Assembly: GCF_009601505.1 (NCBI RefSeq)
Contig: NZ_WITC01000100.1
Coordinates: 53,628 to 117,627, forward strand
DNA: 64,000 bases
Direction: 5' to 3'
From: Sinorhizobium terangae
Lineage (GTDB): Bacteria; Pseudomonadota; Alphaproteobacteria; Rhizobiales; Rhizobiaceae
Of the stretch, positions 18,567 to 29,401 are shown piece after piece. Below the pieces are notes generated by a model that did not search any database, was not told the origin of the DNA, and saw only the letters and a program-made list of their open reading frames with translations. Position numbers and translations under genes: made by a program. Each line of letters begins with the position of its first letter. Position 1 is the stretch's first letter.

Positions 18567-20294
18567 CTATTCTTCGTGCTTCACGTGCTTGCGGTGAATT
18601 TCCCGCGATTCGTCGTCGGACATAGCCTCATCCGGAACGCCGAACACCTGGCCCGGACGGATCAAGTCGGGATTTTCGATCTGCTCCCGGTTGGCAAGGT
18701 AAATTGTCGTGTAGCGAACCCCTGCCCCGTAGACCCGGCGCGAAATCTGCCAGAGCGTGTCACCGCGCCGGATGATGACCGAACTCTTGCTCTCCTTGAG
18801 CGGAGCCTGCTCGATCGTCGCGGGTTGCTCGGGTGTCTCGACCGGAGCCGCCGCCGCTGCGTGTTCGGAAGCAGGCGCTGCCGCAGCACTGCCGGCACCG
18901 TCGGCCACCGGCGGCGCCGCCGGCTTGGCTGCGTCCGCCGCCGTCGTCGTGGCCCCGGGCCTGATAACCGCCTCGGCGACAGCACTCGGCCGCGTCAGCG
19001 CAGAGCCTACCGTTGCCTCGACCTTTGCCAGTGCCGCGGCGACGCTTGCCGGGTCCTGCTGTGACGACTTGAGCACCGCCAGCGCATCAGCCGCGGCCTT
19101 GGATGCTGCGGCTGCGGCGGTCGCCTGCGCCTGGTCCGCATTGTCCGCCGGCTTGAAGTCGGCGAGCGACTGCAGCGCGATTTCCGTGGCGGAACGGGCC
19201 GCGGCAAGCTGCTCGGCGGAGGGCCGTTTGCCATCTGCGAAAAGCCCTTTCAGCAAGGCAATCGCCTTGCTCGCCTCGCTCCGCACGCGATCAAGCCCGT
19301 TGATCGCTGCCCCCGCCTGCGGGCCCGCGACGGCTGCCACCTGACTGCCTGCCGGACGGTCGAAGGGCACCGATGCGCGCATCGCCACCTTGCTTCCGTC
19401 CTCGTTCAGCATGTCGGCCCGGATGATGTGGCTGCCGACCGTCAGATCGATCGAGCCATCAACAACGAATTTGCCCTTGTCGTCGGCCTTCATCTCGCCG
19501 ACGAACTTATCGTCGGCATAGATGCGCACCAGCGCGCCGGGCTTGGCGTTGCCGGCAACGTACATCGTCCCGCCCTCGATCTCGACGGCGGTGACCTGAA
19601 GACCTGGAACGCCAGCGGGTTTGGCCGGCGTCTCGGGCGCGCCCGCAGGCTCGCTGCCTTGCGCATTCGGCTGCACAGCAGCGCCCACCGGCTTTTCATC
19701 GACCTGGGGCGTGGTGATCAGGCGGCTCGCTTCGCCGGGTTTGGACACCATCGCCAGCAATTGGCCGGTCGAGTCCTTCGGGACGGAGACCGTCGCCACT
19801 TCTTCGGACGTCTTCGTCGCGCCGCCTGCACCGACACTGCGCAGGGTCAGCTGGTGGTCGCCGGCGACAAGCGGCTTGTCAAAGACGGCGGCGAAATCGC
19901 CGGCGGCGCCGACGTCGGTCGTTCCGATAACCGTGTTGCCGCTGAGGATTTCGAGTTTGGTGCCGGGCTGGGCGCGTCCCGCTATGACCGTCGATCCATC
20001 GGGTTCGACACGAAGGATGTCGAAGCCCGGGACCGTCCAGTTCGCTGGATTGGACGCGTCGGCAGTCGCCTTGCCCGCGACGTCCGGCGCAGCCGCCTGA
20101 CCTTCCGGCGCGGCCGGGGCGGTTTCGACCTTGGCCGCCGGCTTCGTCTCGGCCGGCTGACCGCCACTCGCGGTCGGCTGTGCGGCCCGCTCCTTGTCGT
20201 CGTCACGCAGATTTGGCTGGACCACGAAAACCATTAAGGCGGTCGCGGCTGCCAAGACGCTCAGCGCCACCCAACCGGCTTTGTTCTTCATCAT
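18567..20294 (-). CDS. LysM domain protein, membrane-anchored, Ala/Pro-rich
   Basis: A 575-residue envelope protein. A single N-terminal membrane segment (AGWVALSVLAAATALMVFVV) follows a short basic end. Two or more Ig/big-like repeats follow (VEPDGSTVIAGRAQPGTKLE and VEIEGGTMYVAGNAKPGALV share a pattern), then a long Ala-rich helical region, and a C-terminal LysM motif (RRGDTLWQISRRVYGAG to IRPGQVFGVPDE) that should bind peptidoglycan. The ATG at 20294 has a ggag site; a 35-residue upstream extension is rejected. A cell-wall role is inferred; no catalytic domain is visible. Confidence 0.85.
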   Translation of the reverse strand: MMKNKAGWVALSVLAAATALMVFVVQPNLRDDDKERAAQPTASGGQPAETKPAAKVETAPAAPEGQAAAPDVAGKATADASNPANWTVPGFDILRVEPDGSTVIAGRAQPGTKLEILSGNTVIGTTDVGAAGDFAAVFDKPLVAGDHQLTLRSVGAGGATKTSEEVATVSVPKDSTGQLLAMVSKPGEASRLITTPQVDEKPVGAAVQPNAQGSEPAGAPETPAKPAGVPGLQVTAVEIEGGTMYVAGNAKPGALVRIYADDKFVGEMKADDKGKFVVDGSIDLTVGSHIIRADMLNEDGSKVAMRASVPFDRPAGSQVAAVAGPQAGAAINGLDRVRSEASKAIALLKGLFADGKRPSAEQLAAARSATEIALQSLADFKPADNADQAQATAAAAASKAAADALAVLKSSQQDPASVAAALAKVEATVGSALTRPSAVAEAVIRPGATTTAADAAKPAAPPVADGAGSAAAAPASEHAAAAAPVETPEQPATIEQAPLKESKSSVIIRRGDTLWQISRRVYGAGVRYTTIYLANREQIENPDLIRPGQVFGVPDEAMSDDESREIHRKHVKHEE

Positions 20295-20530
20295 GCTACT
20301 CTCCACACGGGGCGGAGCAATACAACGCTCCGCGCATGTCCCTTTTATTGGTCCCCGGCGCGGACATTTTTTTGCCATTATAGCGCAACAGCCGCCCACC
20401 CGTCCTAATTCTTCAACGTATTACTGAAATTGCTAACGTTTCCTATAGTTTCATACAAGCGCCCAAGTCTCATGCAGGCCTCATTGCCGCTGCTTTTTCC
20501 CTCATTTTTCTTGACCGATGCTGCGCTGCA

Positions 20531-21163
20531 ATGTCTTTTGGCCCCATGACCAAGCAAAACACCCCGATTCGATCGATCTGCGTCTATTGCGGCTCTCAGC
20601 CGGGACGGGACGCGGCCCACATCCAGGCGGGTCGCACGCTGGGAAAATCGATCGCCGATCATGGCCTCGGCCTCGTCTATGGCGGCGGCACGCGCGGCAT
20701 CATGGGCGCGGTGGCAAGCGGCGTGCTTTCGGCGGGCGGCGAGGTTACCGGCATCATTCCGGAATTCCTCATGGACAAGGAAGCAACCCGCCACTCGCTG
20801 GGACAGCTCAGCGAACTCGTTGTCACCGCCGACATGCATGAGCGCAAGCACAAGATGTTCGAGCGTGCCGATGCATTCGTGGCGCTTCCAGGCGGCATAG
20901 GCACGCTTGAGGAAATCGTCGAGATCATGACCTGGGCACAGCTCGGCCGGCACAGAAAGCCGATGGTCTTCGGCAACATCAGCGGCTTCTGGAATCCGAT
21001 GCTGGAACTGTTGCAGCATATGCGCGATCAGGGCTTCGTGCACACGGCCCATCTCGTCCAGCCGCTGGTTATCGACAGGGCCGAAGACATCGTCCCCGCA
21101 ATTCTTGCCTCGGCCGCCGCGATGGGCCGCGAGGGCGAAGCCGAGATCATTTCCAAGCTCTAG
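20531..21163 (+). CDS. LOG family (TIGR00730) nucleoside 5'-monophosphate phosphoribohydrolase-like protein
   Basis: A 210-residue Rossmann protein with the LOG motif PGGIGTLEE and the GLVYGGGTRGIMG segment. Family members release cytokinin-type bases or cleave nucleotide monophosphates; older labels call them lysine decarboxylases, which is not supported. The start may instead be the ATG at 20546 (MTKQNTPIRSICVYCG); neither has a strong ribosome site. Its stop codon TAG overlaps the left TA target duplication of an IS630 insertion: the TA is genomic, while the final G is the first base of the element. Coding is therefore intact. Confidence 0.88.
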   Translation: MSFGPMTKQNTPIRSICVYCGSQPGRDAAHIQAGRTLGKSIADHGLGLVYGGGTRGIMGAVASGVLSAGGEVTGIIPEFLMDKEATRHSLGQLSELVVTADMHERKHKMFERADAFVALPGGIGTLEEIVEIMTWAQLGRHRKPMVFGNISGFWNPMLELLQHMRDQGFVHTAHLVQPLVIDRAEDIVPAILASAAAMGREGEAEIISKL

Positions 21164-22211
21164 AGCGGTTCCGGTTTTGACTGAATCGGAGGGGATTCCG
21201 TTTTAGTCCGTTTTGTGATTCAAGATGCTGGCTGGAGCGGAGGCCAGCATCCGATGACGCGACCTCTTTCGAACGATCTTCGTGAACGTGTTGTTGGCGC
21301 CATTTCGGCGGGGGAAAGCTGCCGATCGGTGGCGGCTCGTTTCGGCATTGCCGTATCGTCGGCGGTGAAGTGGTCTCAGCGCTATCGTTCGAACGGGTCC
21401 GTGGCGCCCGGCAAGATGGGCGGCCACCGCAAGCATGTGCTGGAGCCGCACCGTGCGTTCATCGCGGAGCGGATCAACCAGACGCCGCATTTGTCGCTGC
21501 ACAGGCTGAAGGAAGAGCTGGCGGCGCGTGGGGTGAAGGTGTCGCACGATACGGTCTGGCGGTTCCTGCGCCGCGAGGGGTTGCGGTTTAAAAAAAACGC
21601 TGTTCGCCCTTGAGCAGGCCCGTGCCGATATTGCCCGCCGGCGGCAACGCTGGCGCTCCTGGCAGTCCGGTCTCGATCCGAGACGGCTGGTGTTCATTGA
21701 CGAAACCTGGATCAAGACCAACATGGCGCCGCTCTATGGCTGGGGGCCACGAGGCAAGCGCCTGCGCGGCTTTGCCCCGCACGGCCACTGGCGCACGCTG
21801 ACCTTTGTCGGCGCTTTGCGCCACGACCGGCTGGCAGCGCCTTGCGTCTTCGACGGACCGATCAACGGTCGGTGTTTCCGCGCCTATGTCGAACAACAGC
21901 TCGTGCCCGTGCTCGAACCCGGCGACATCGTCATCATGGACAATCTCGGCTCGCACAAGTCGGCGGCCATCCGGCAGATGATCCGAGCCGCCGGCGCGCG
22001 GCTCTGGTATCTCCCGCCATACTCGCCCGATCTCAATCCGATCGAGCAGGCCTTCGCCAAAATCAAACACTGGATGCGGGCGGCTCAGAAGCGAACCGTC
22101 GAGGAGACATGGAAATACCTCGGCAGCCTTGTCCCCTCACTCCAGCCCGACGAATGCAGCAACTACTTCGCCAACGCCGGATATGCTTCTGTCAAAACCT
22201 GAAACGCTCTA
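21161..22211 (+). mobile_element. IS630-family insertion sequence with TA duplication
   Basis: The element proper spans 21163-22209 (1047 bases). Terminal inverted repeats of about 25 bases match at 21 positions: gagcggttccggttttgac at the left, and gagcgtttcaggttttgac reading inward from the right. Both ends are flanked by TA (21161-21162 and 22210-22211), the target duplicated by IS630/Tc1 elements. It encodes one transposase in two frames. It inserted within the stop codon of the LOG gene; removing it restores TAA. The complete ends and open frames suggest a fairly recent arrival. Confidence 0.92.
21254..22202 (+). CDS. IS630-family transposase, encoded in two frames (slippage)
   Basis: The first frame (21254-21613) encodes an N-terminal helix-turn-helix (MTRPLSNDLRERVVGAI, ESCRSVAARFGIAVSSAVKW). 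The catalytic DDE half continues in another frame to 22202: first Asp in FIDETW, second in VIMDNLGSH, and Glu in SPDLNPIEQAF. The frames join at a run of eight A (21590-21597) after ttt; one A fewer would give a continuous protein of about 315 residues. This suggests programmed slippage, known in IS630 relatives, but a real inactivating insertion cannot be excluded. An agcggagg site precedes the ATG at 21254. Confidence 0.85.
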
Positions 22212-22313
22212 AAGCGCGTTTATGTATGTCGTTAACCCAAACCGCTGCTTCAGAAGCGTCGCGGTTCAAGCAACGTTGCGCGTCTGATGAGACGCGCAGT
22301 GCTGTTCTACTCA
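22212..22313. repeat. Mosaic intergenic repeat right of the IS630 element
   Basis: The left part (tttatgtatgtcgttaacccaaaccgctgc) resembles positions 63-93 of the repeat at 11-111. The right part (gcgcgtctgatgagacgcgcagtgctgtt) resembles the right hairpin of the 18364/51262 element. The stretch is thus a composite of the window's two repeat families and lies at the 3' end of rarD. Confidence 0.5.
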
Positions 22314-23245
22314 GCCGGAGCCGGCTGCGCCGCGCGACGGGCTCTGCTTTCGGCGAGCATCGCGCCCGAATAAACAAACAGCGCCGCCCAGATCAACGCA
22401 AAGGCGATGAGTTTCGCGGTCCCGAAAGGTTCGTGAAAGACGAAGACAGCGATGACGAAGATCATCGTCGGGGCGATATACTGCATGATGCCGATGGTGG
22501 AGAGCCGCAGGAGCTTCGCGCCATTGGCATAGATCATCAGCGGCACGGCCGTGACGATGCCGCAAGAGAGCAGCCACAGGACATCGGCAAGACCGGTATC
22601 GCCGAAGTGGCCTTGGCCGGTCGATTCCAGCCAAAGGATATAGCCGATTGCGGGAATGCTGAGCAGCAGCACCTCGAGGAAGAAACCCTGATTCGGCCCG
22701 ATCGGCAGCGTCTTGCGGAAGAAGGCGTAGAACCCCCAGGAGATGCAAAGCCCGATCGAGACCCACGGCAGGCCGCCGGCATCGAAGGCGAGCACGGCAA
22801 CCGCGATGACGGCGAGCGCGATCGCCACCATTTGTGCCGCGTTCGGCCTCTCCTTAAGCAGCACCGCCCCCAGGAAGATCGAAAACAGCGGATTGATGTA
22901 ATAGCCAAGCGCCGTCTCGATCGCCCGGCCGGCGCCGATCGCCCAGACATAGATGCCCCAGTTGATCGTGACGAGCACAGCCGTCAGTGTTGCCATTCTC
23001 AGCATGCTCGGCGACCTGAGCGCAGTCTTGAGCTCTTGCGTGCGACCGAGCCACACCAGCACGAGGCCCGCAAGCGGGACCGACCAAACGATGCGATGGG
23101 CGACGACTTCCGCCGCCGGGATGTGCGCTACCGCCTTCATGAAGAAGGGCAGGAAGCCCCAGAGCAGATAGGCGGAAAGCGCAAAGGCGAAACCCTTGGC
23201 GGAATCGGTATTTTCGGCGGGGATCTTCGCGTTTGGGTCGGCCAT
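22307..23245 (-). CDS. rarD: EamA family transporter RarD
   Basis: A 312-residue inner membrane permease of the drug/metabolite transporter superfamily with about ten hydrophobic segments. The RarD-type start is clear (GFAFALSAYLLWGFLPFFMK, then AHIPAAEVVAHRIVWSVP). RarD was named for chloramphenicol sensitivity in related bacteria, but its substrate is not settled. It is transcribed leftward, 194 bases downstream of cimA, and ends inside the mosaic repeat next to the IS630 copy. Confidence 0.9.
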   Translation of the reverse strand: MADPNAKIPAENTDSAKGFAFALSAYLLWGFLPFFMKAVAHIPAAEVVAHRIVWSVPLAGLVLVWLGRTQELKTALRSPSMLRMATLTAVLVTINWGIYVWAIGAGRAIETALGYYINPLFSIFLGAVLLKERPNAAQMVAIALAVIAVAVLAFDAGGLPWVSIGLCISWGFYAFFRKTLPIGPNQGFFLEVLLLSIPAIGYILWLESTGQGHFGDTGLADVLWLLSCGIVTAVPLMIYANGAKLLRLSTIGIMQYIAPTMIFVIAVFVFHEPFGTAKLIAFALIWAALFVYSGAMLAESRARRAAQPAPAE

Positions 23246-23439
23246 GATCTTTTTCCTGAAACGTCACCGGAGCCGAACGAAGGTTCGCAACCGCTCCGCC
23301 ATTGATCAACGGTCTGGCCTCAACGGACCGCCGTTCCTCCAGCGTCCTACTCCAATGAATGGTGATGCACCAATTCATTTCCGTGAAACGAAGAGTGAGA
23401 GCCACTTAATATCTAGCGAGAGATAGCCCCCTGCACCCC

Positions 23440-25056
23440 TTATTCGGCCGCAATCAATCCGATCTGATCGCGGTTCTTAAGCAGCTTGTAGACGATACTG
23501 TCCATGAGCGCCTGGAAGGATGCATCGATGATGTTGTCGGAAACGCCGACCGTCCACCAGCGCGCGCCGGTGCGGTCGGTCGATTCGATCAGAACGCGCG
23601 TGATCGCCTCGGTACCGCCGTTGAGAATGCGCACCTTGTAGTCGGCAAGCTCGAGATCGGCGATCTCCGACTGGTATTTGCCGAGGTCCTTGCGCAACGC
23701 AAGGTCGAGCGCATTGACCGGACCGTGGCCTTCGGCAACCGACATCATGACTTCCCCATCGACGACGACCTTGACCACCGCTTCCGAGACTGTCTTCAAG
23801 TTTCCGTTCGCATCGAAACGCCGTTCGACCATCACGCGGAAGCTCTCGACATGGAAGAAATCGGGAACGGTCCCGAGAATGCGGCTTGCGAGCAGGGCGA
23901 AACTCGCATCCGCGCCCTCGTAGGCATAGCCTGTCGCCTCGCGCTCCTTAACGATGGCAATCAGCTTGTCGAGCCTGGGGTCGTCCTTGGCGACACTGAT
24001 GCCGCGCCGCTTGAGAGCGTTGATGAAATTGGCCTTGCCGCCCTGGTCCGAGACCATGACCTTGCGCAGATTGCCGACGCTTTCGGGCGCGACGTGCTCA
24101 TAGGTTTTCGGGTCTTTCAACAGGGCTGAAGCGTGGATCCCCGCCTTGGTCGCAAAGGCCGATGCGCCGACATAGGGCGCCTGCGGATCCGGCGAGCGGT
24201 TCAAGAGCTCGTCGAACGCATGGGCGAGCGTCGTCAATTCCTGCAGTTTTTCGGAATCGATTCCGGTTTCGAAGCGGCTCGAATAGGTTTCCTTGAGTGC
24301 CAGCGTCGCGATCAGTGTCACCAGATTGGCATTGCCGCAGCGTTCGCCGATGCCGTTCAGCGTTCCCTGGATCTGGCGGACACCGGCCTCCACGGCGGCA
24401 AGCGAATTCGCCACCGCCTGGCCGGTGTCATTATGGGCATGGATGCCGAGATTGGCACCGGGCACGCCTCCGGCGATCACGGCGGCAACGATTGCGCGCA
24501 CCTCCGGCGGCTGCGTGCCGCCGTTGGTGTCACACAGCACGACCCAGCGTGCTCCCGCCTCAAGCGCCGTCCTGGCGCAGGCAAGCGCATAGGCGGGGTT
24601 TGCCTTGTAGCCGTCGAAGAAATGCTCGCAATCGACCATGGCCTCGCGGCCGGAGGCGACGACGGCCTCGACCGAGGCGCGGATATTGTCGAGGTTCTCC
24701 TCGTTCGAGCAGCCAAGCGCTACCTCGACATGATAGTCCCAACTCTTGGCAACGAGACAGACCGCGTCGCTCTTGGCATCGAGCAAGGCGCGCAGGCCCG
24801 GGTCGTTGGAGGCGGAGACGCCGGCGCGCTTGGTCATGCCGAACGCCACAAACGATGCCTTATGCGTGCGCGTCCGCTTGAAGAACTCGGTGTCCGTCGG
24901 GTTGGCACCCGGGTAGCCGCCTTCGACATAGTCGATGCCGAATTCGTCGAGCATGGTCGCAATCGCAATCTTGTCCTCGACGGAAAAATCGATGCCGGGC
25001 GTCTGCTGCCCGTCCCGAAGCGTGGTGTCGAAGAGATAGATGCGTTCCGTGGTCAT
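23440..25056 (-). CDS. cimA: (R)-citramalate synthase
   Basis: Condenses pyruvate and acetyl-CoA into citramalate, a threonine-independent entry into isoleucine synthesis. The N-terminal HMGL-like TIM barrel has FDTTLRDGQQTPG with the catalytic Arg-Asp pair, and the metal-binding GIHAHNDTGQAVANS motif. The C-terminal regulatory LeuA dimer domain spans about residues 400-538. The 538-residue length matches the TIGR00977 group rather than LeuA proper. It is 65 bases downstream of the aminopeptidase gene and may be the end of the cysS-GFA-pip transcript. Confidence 0.93.
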   Translation of the reverse strand: MTTERIYLFDTTLRDGQQTPGIDFSVEDKIAIATMLDEFGIDYVEGGYPGANPTDTEFFKRTRTHKASFVAFGMTKRAGVSASNDPGLRALLDAKSDAVCLVAKSWDYHVEVALGCSNEENLDNIRASVEAVVASGREAMVDCEHFFDGYKANPAYALACARTALEAGARWVVLCDTNGGTQPPEVRAIVAAVIAGGVPGANLGIHAHNDTGQAVANSLAAVEAGVRQIQGTLNGIGERCGNANLVTLIATLALKETYSSRFETGIDSEKLQELTTLAHAFDELLNRSPDPQAPYVGASAFATKAGIHASALLKDPKTYEHVAPESVGNLRKVMVSDQGGKANFINALKRRGISVAKDDPRLDKLIAIVKEREATGYAYEGADASFALLASRILGTVPDFFHVESFRVMVERRFDANGNLKTVSEAVVKVVVDGEVMMSVAEGHGPVNALDLALRKDLGKYQSEIADLELADYKVRILNGGTEAITRVLIESTDRTGARWWTVGVSDNIIDASFQALMDSIVYKLLKNRDQIGLIAAE

Positions 25057-25121
25057 GGCTCAGTTCCAACCTGCTAATAAGTCAGCGCGGCATGCCTGCG
25101 AAATCCGCAGGCACTTCCGTG

Positions 25122-26577
<1,456 letters not shown>

Positions 26578-26581
<4 letters not shown>

Positions 26582-27057
26582 GACTTCCAGTCCCCTGGGG
26601 CCGGCCACTGATCGGTCTCATGGTCAGGGTGCTGGAAAGAAATGATCTGTTCCTGCCTTGCATAATAGTCCGGGTCTTGGTGCACCGGCTGATCGAAAAT
26701 CGTTTCGACCCAAGCCAGTCGCGAGGCGTAGTTGACCTGGATTTGCGGAGCAAGGTCCGAACGGTCATCAAACGTGCCGATCGCAATTTCGAGGCCGCCC
26801 GGATGTCGGTAGGTCAGCGGCGTGCCGCATTTCCGGCAGAAGCCGCGATCGATATTGACGGAGGACTGGAAGTAACTCGGTTCGTCGCGGGTCCACTCGA
26901 CCCCGTCCTTTGGGGCTGTGACGAGCGCCGAAAAGAACGACCCGAACTGCTTCTGACACATGCGGCAGTGGCAGATCGAGGGGCGGCCGAGCTTTCCATG
27001 GATGCGGAAGCGCACGGCTCCGCATTGGCATCCTCCTGTGCGTACGGCATCGGTCAT
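26578..27057 (-). CDS. GFA family protein (second in the tandem set)
   Basis: A 159-residue GFA-family protein with GGCQCGAVRF, ICHCRMCQKQFG and FCRKCGTPLTY metal motifs and the C-terminal HPDHETDQWPAP end shared by the three paralogues. The ATG at 27057 overlaps the upstream GFA stop (ATGA), and its own stop overlaps the next GFA start. A 53-residue frame extension upstream lies inside the previous gene and is rejected. The three are similar in architecture but clearly diverged, suggesting old duplications with specialised functions. Confidence 0.9.
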
Positions 27058-27536
27058 CGCTTTGCCTCCGGTGGCCAGGTTTCGGTGTCGTGATCGGGGT
27101 GCTGATACGAAACGAGATCGGCGAGGAACGAGCCCGCTGCCACATCCGCCATCGTATCTTCGCCCGGCAATTCGTGCACCCGGTCGACATAGGGCAGCTT
27201 TGCCTCGATACCCCACTGGACCGTCGGCACGATGCCTTGAGGCCTGTCGAAGGCTGCGATCGCCAGTGCCATGCCGTCCGGCGCCTCATAGGTCAGCGGC
27301 GTGCCGCAATCACCGCAGAAGCCGCGCCAGACGGCGTTCGACGACTGGAAGCGCCGGCGCTCGCCGCGCGTCCAGGTGACCGTCGCGCCGCGCACGGAGA
27401 CGAGCGGCAGATAGAAGTTTCCGCTCGCCTTCTGACACATGCGGCAATGGCAAACCGAGGCGTCGCCAAGCTCTCCCTCGACGCGAAAGCGGATCGCGCC
27501 ACATTGGCATCCGCCAGTATGGATCTCGTCCGTCAT
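27054..27536 (-). CDS. GFA family protein (first in the tandem set)
   Basis: A 160-residue GFA-family protein opening the tandem triplet. GGCQCGAIRF, VCHCRMCQKASG and FCGDCGTPLTY provide the expected cysteine clusters. The C-terminus has the HPDHDTETWPP signature. It starts 45 bases after the cysS stop, so it may be read from the cysS promoter. No formaldehyde dehydrogenase is nearby, and the substrate is unknown. Confidence 0.9.
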   Translation of the reverse strand: MTDEIHTGGCQCGAIRFRVEGELGDASVCHCRMCQKASGNFYLPLVSVRGATVTWTRGERRRFQSSNAVWRGFCGDCGTPLTYEAPDGMALAIAAFDRPQGIVPTVQWGIEAKLPYVDRVHELPGEDTMADVAAGSFLADLVSYQHPDHDTETWPPEAKR

Positions 27537-27581
27537 GTCACGCTCCTCTTCCTTCTGCCGGGTCGTCGCCGACCGGCAACG

Positions 27582-28982
27582 TCACGTCTGCGACCGCTTG
27601 ACTTCCCAGGTTGTCACGCGCTCGCCGGTTTCCGGGTCCTTGCCGTCCTTGAGCTGGATTCCTCGTGCCTGAAGATCATCGCGAATGCTGTCCGCTTCGG
27701 CGAAGTTCTTCGCCCTGATGAGTTCGAGGCGCGCGCGCACGCGCTCGTCGATCTCATGCACGACTGCCTCGTCGAGCTCGATTTCCTTTGGCGCAACGCC
27801 GAGCAGAGCCGCACTTGCGGCAAAAACGCCGGCCTGACGCGAATCGACGGATGCCTTCTGGGCAAGCGCGTGCAGTGCCTGGACCGCGGCGACGGTGTTG
27901 AGGTCATCCGCAAGCGCCGCGACGACCGCAGGATCCGGTTCGTCGGCTGCCTCTCCGGGCACAGGCCATTTCGACAGCAGGTGCTCGGCCTCCTCCAGCC
28001 GCTTGATGGAGAAGTCGATCGGCTCGCGATAGTGGGTCATCAGCATTGCGAGCCGCAACACCTCGCCCGGCCATTTGCGGCCGCCGAACTTCTCGGTGTG
28101 GAGAAGTTCGTAGATCGTGACGAAATTGCCCTCCGACTTCGACATCTTGCGGCCTTCGACCTGCAGGAAGCCGTTGTGCATCCAGACGTTTGCCATCACC
28201 TCGGTGCCATGGGCGCAACGCGACTGGGCGATTTCGTTTTCATGGTGCGGGAAGATCAGATCCAGCCCGCCCCCGTGAATGTCGAACACCTCGCCGAGAT
28301 AACGCCCGCTCATCGCCGAGCATTCGATGTGCCAGCCGGGGCGACCGCGTCCCCAGGGGCTCTCCCAGCCGGGTTCGTCGTCCTCGGAAAGCTTCCAGAG
28401 CACGAAATCGCCGGGATTTTTCTTGTGAGCATCGACTGCGATGCGGGCTCCGGCCTGCTGCTCGTCGAGGTTGCGCTTTGAAAGCTCGCCATAGTCAGCC
28501 ATCGATTTCGTATCGAACAGCACTTCCCCGGCGGCTTGATAGGCGTGCCCCTTCGCGATCAGCTTCTCGATGATCTCGATCATCTGTGCGATATTCTCGG
28601 TCGCCCGCGGCTGCACGTCCGGGTCCACGCAGCCGAGCGTCGCGACATCCTCAAGGAACTGAGTCTCGGTTTTCTCTGTCACACGGCGGATCGCCTCGTT
28701 CAAGGGCAGACCCGGATAGTCGCGCAGCGCCCGTGCGTTGATCTTGTCGTCAACGTCGGTGATGTTGCGGACATAGGTGACATGGTTCGCGCCGTAGACA
28801 AGGCGCAGCAGTCGAAAAAGAACGTCGAAAACGATGTTCGGTCGCGCGTTGCCGATGTGGGCATAGTCGTAAACCGTGGGGCCGCAGACATACATACGAA
28901 CGTTTTCCGGGTCGATGGGCCGGAAATCGGCCTTCTCCCGCGTCAGTGTGTTGTACAGCTTCAACGTCGGCATTCCGCCCAT
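27582..28982 (-). CDS. cysS: Cysteinyl-tRNA synthetase
   Basis: Class I synthetase charging tRNA-Cys. The [15 protein letters not shown] segment holds the zinc-binding Cys and the HIGH-type motif (HIGN). [10 protein letters not shown] provides KMSKS. Zinc ligands continue in WHIECSAM and [15 protein letters not shown]. The ATG at 28982 has ggag about nine bases upstream and yields 466 residues; the ATG at 28973 is an alternative. It heads a minus-strand series continuing into three GFA genes, pip and cimA. Confidence 0.96.
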   Translation of the reverse strand: MGGMPTLKLYNTLTREKADFRPIDPENVRMYVCGPTVYDYAHIGNARPNIVFDVLFRLLRLVYGANHVTYVRNITDVDDKINARALRDYPGLPLNEAIRRVTEKTETQFLEDVATLGCVDPDVQPRATENIAQMIEIIEKLIAKGHAYQAAGEVLFDTKSMADYGELSKRNLDEQQAGARIAVDAHKKNPGDFVLWKLSEDDEPGWESPWGRGRPGWHIECSAMSGRYLGEVFDIHGGGLDLIFPHHENEIAQSRCAHGTEVMANVWMHNGFLQVEGRKMSKSEGNFVTIYELLHTEKFGGRKWPGEVLRLAMLMTHYREPIDFSIKRLEEAEHLLSKWPVPGEAADEPDPAVVAALADDLNTVAAVQALHALAQKASVDSRQAGVFAASAALLGVAPKEIELDEAVVHEIDERVRARLELIRAKNFAEADSIRDDLQARGIQLKDGKDPETGERVTTWEVKRSQT

Positions 28983-29401
28983 CCCAAATCTCCAAGCCTG
29001 CATGCAACCGTCGGAATATACAGCGTCCGGGCGGCCCGCACGTTTGTCATCTTGGATTTTAGGAGACGAAAACGGCCAGGCCAGCGGATCGCTAGCGAAT
29101 AATCTTCCGGCAAATAATGCAGATAACCGTTTTCATGGCGACACTTATCGCGCTTCGCACCACGCCGGTCAAGAGGTCAACCACAGGCAAGCAAAGACCG
29201 GCATCTTCAAACGAAGGCGGCCATGGATTTGTCATCATTTGGCAATCTGGATCGCCGCAACGGGAGGGAGATTCGCGATTGCAGATTGGACCCCTGCATC
29301 CGATCCCTGTTTCCGGAGGAACAACGGGGAGCTTGGCTTTCGCGCACAACGGGAAAACCAAGTGTTTCCGGTAGGGGACTGCATCAAGGAGAGAATGCAC
29401 A
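28983..29401. other. Intergenic region upstream of cysS
   Basis: This 419-base spacer lies between the divergent cysS and the 48-residue ORF at 29402. It must contain the cysS promoter. Several frames are open, but none resembles a protein family. An aaggag ribosome site at 29386-29391 belongs to the small ORF. I see nothing else certain. Confidence 0.4.

Noticed and set aside
20531..21163. Lysine decarboxylase label for the LOG-family gene
   Set aside because: The PGGxGTxxE motif marks the LOG nucleotide phosphoribohydrolase family; no PLP-binding lysine or decarboxylase fold is present.
21842..23305. 487-codon plus-strand frame spanning the IS630 end and rarD
   Set aside because: Crosses the IS boundary and the repeat and is antisense to rarD; cannot be an evolved gene.
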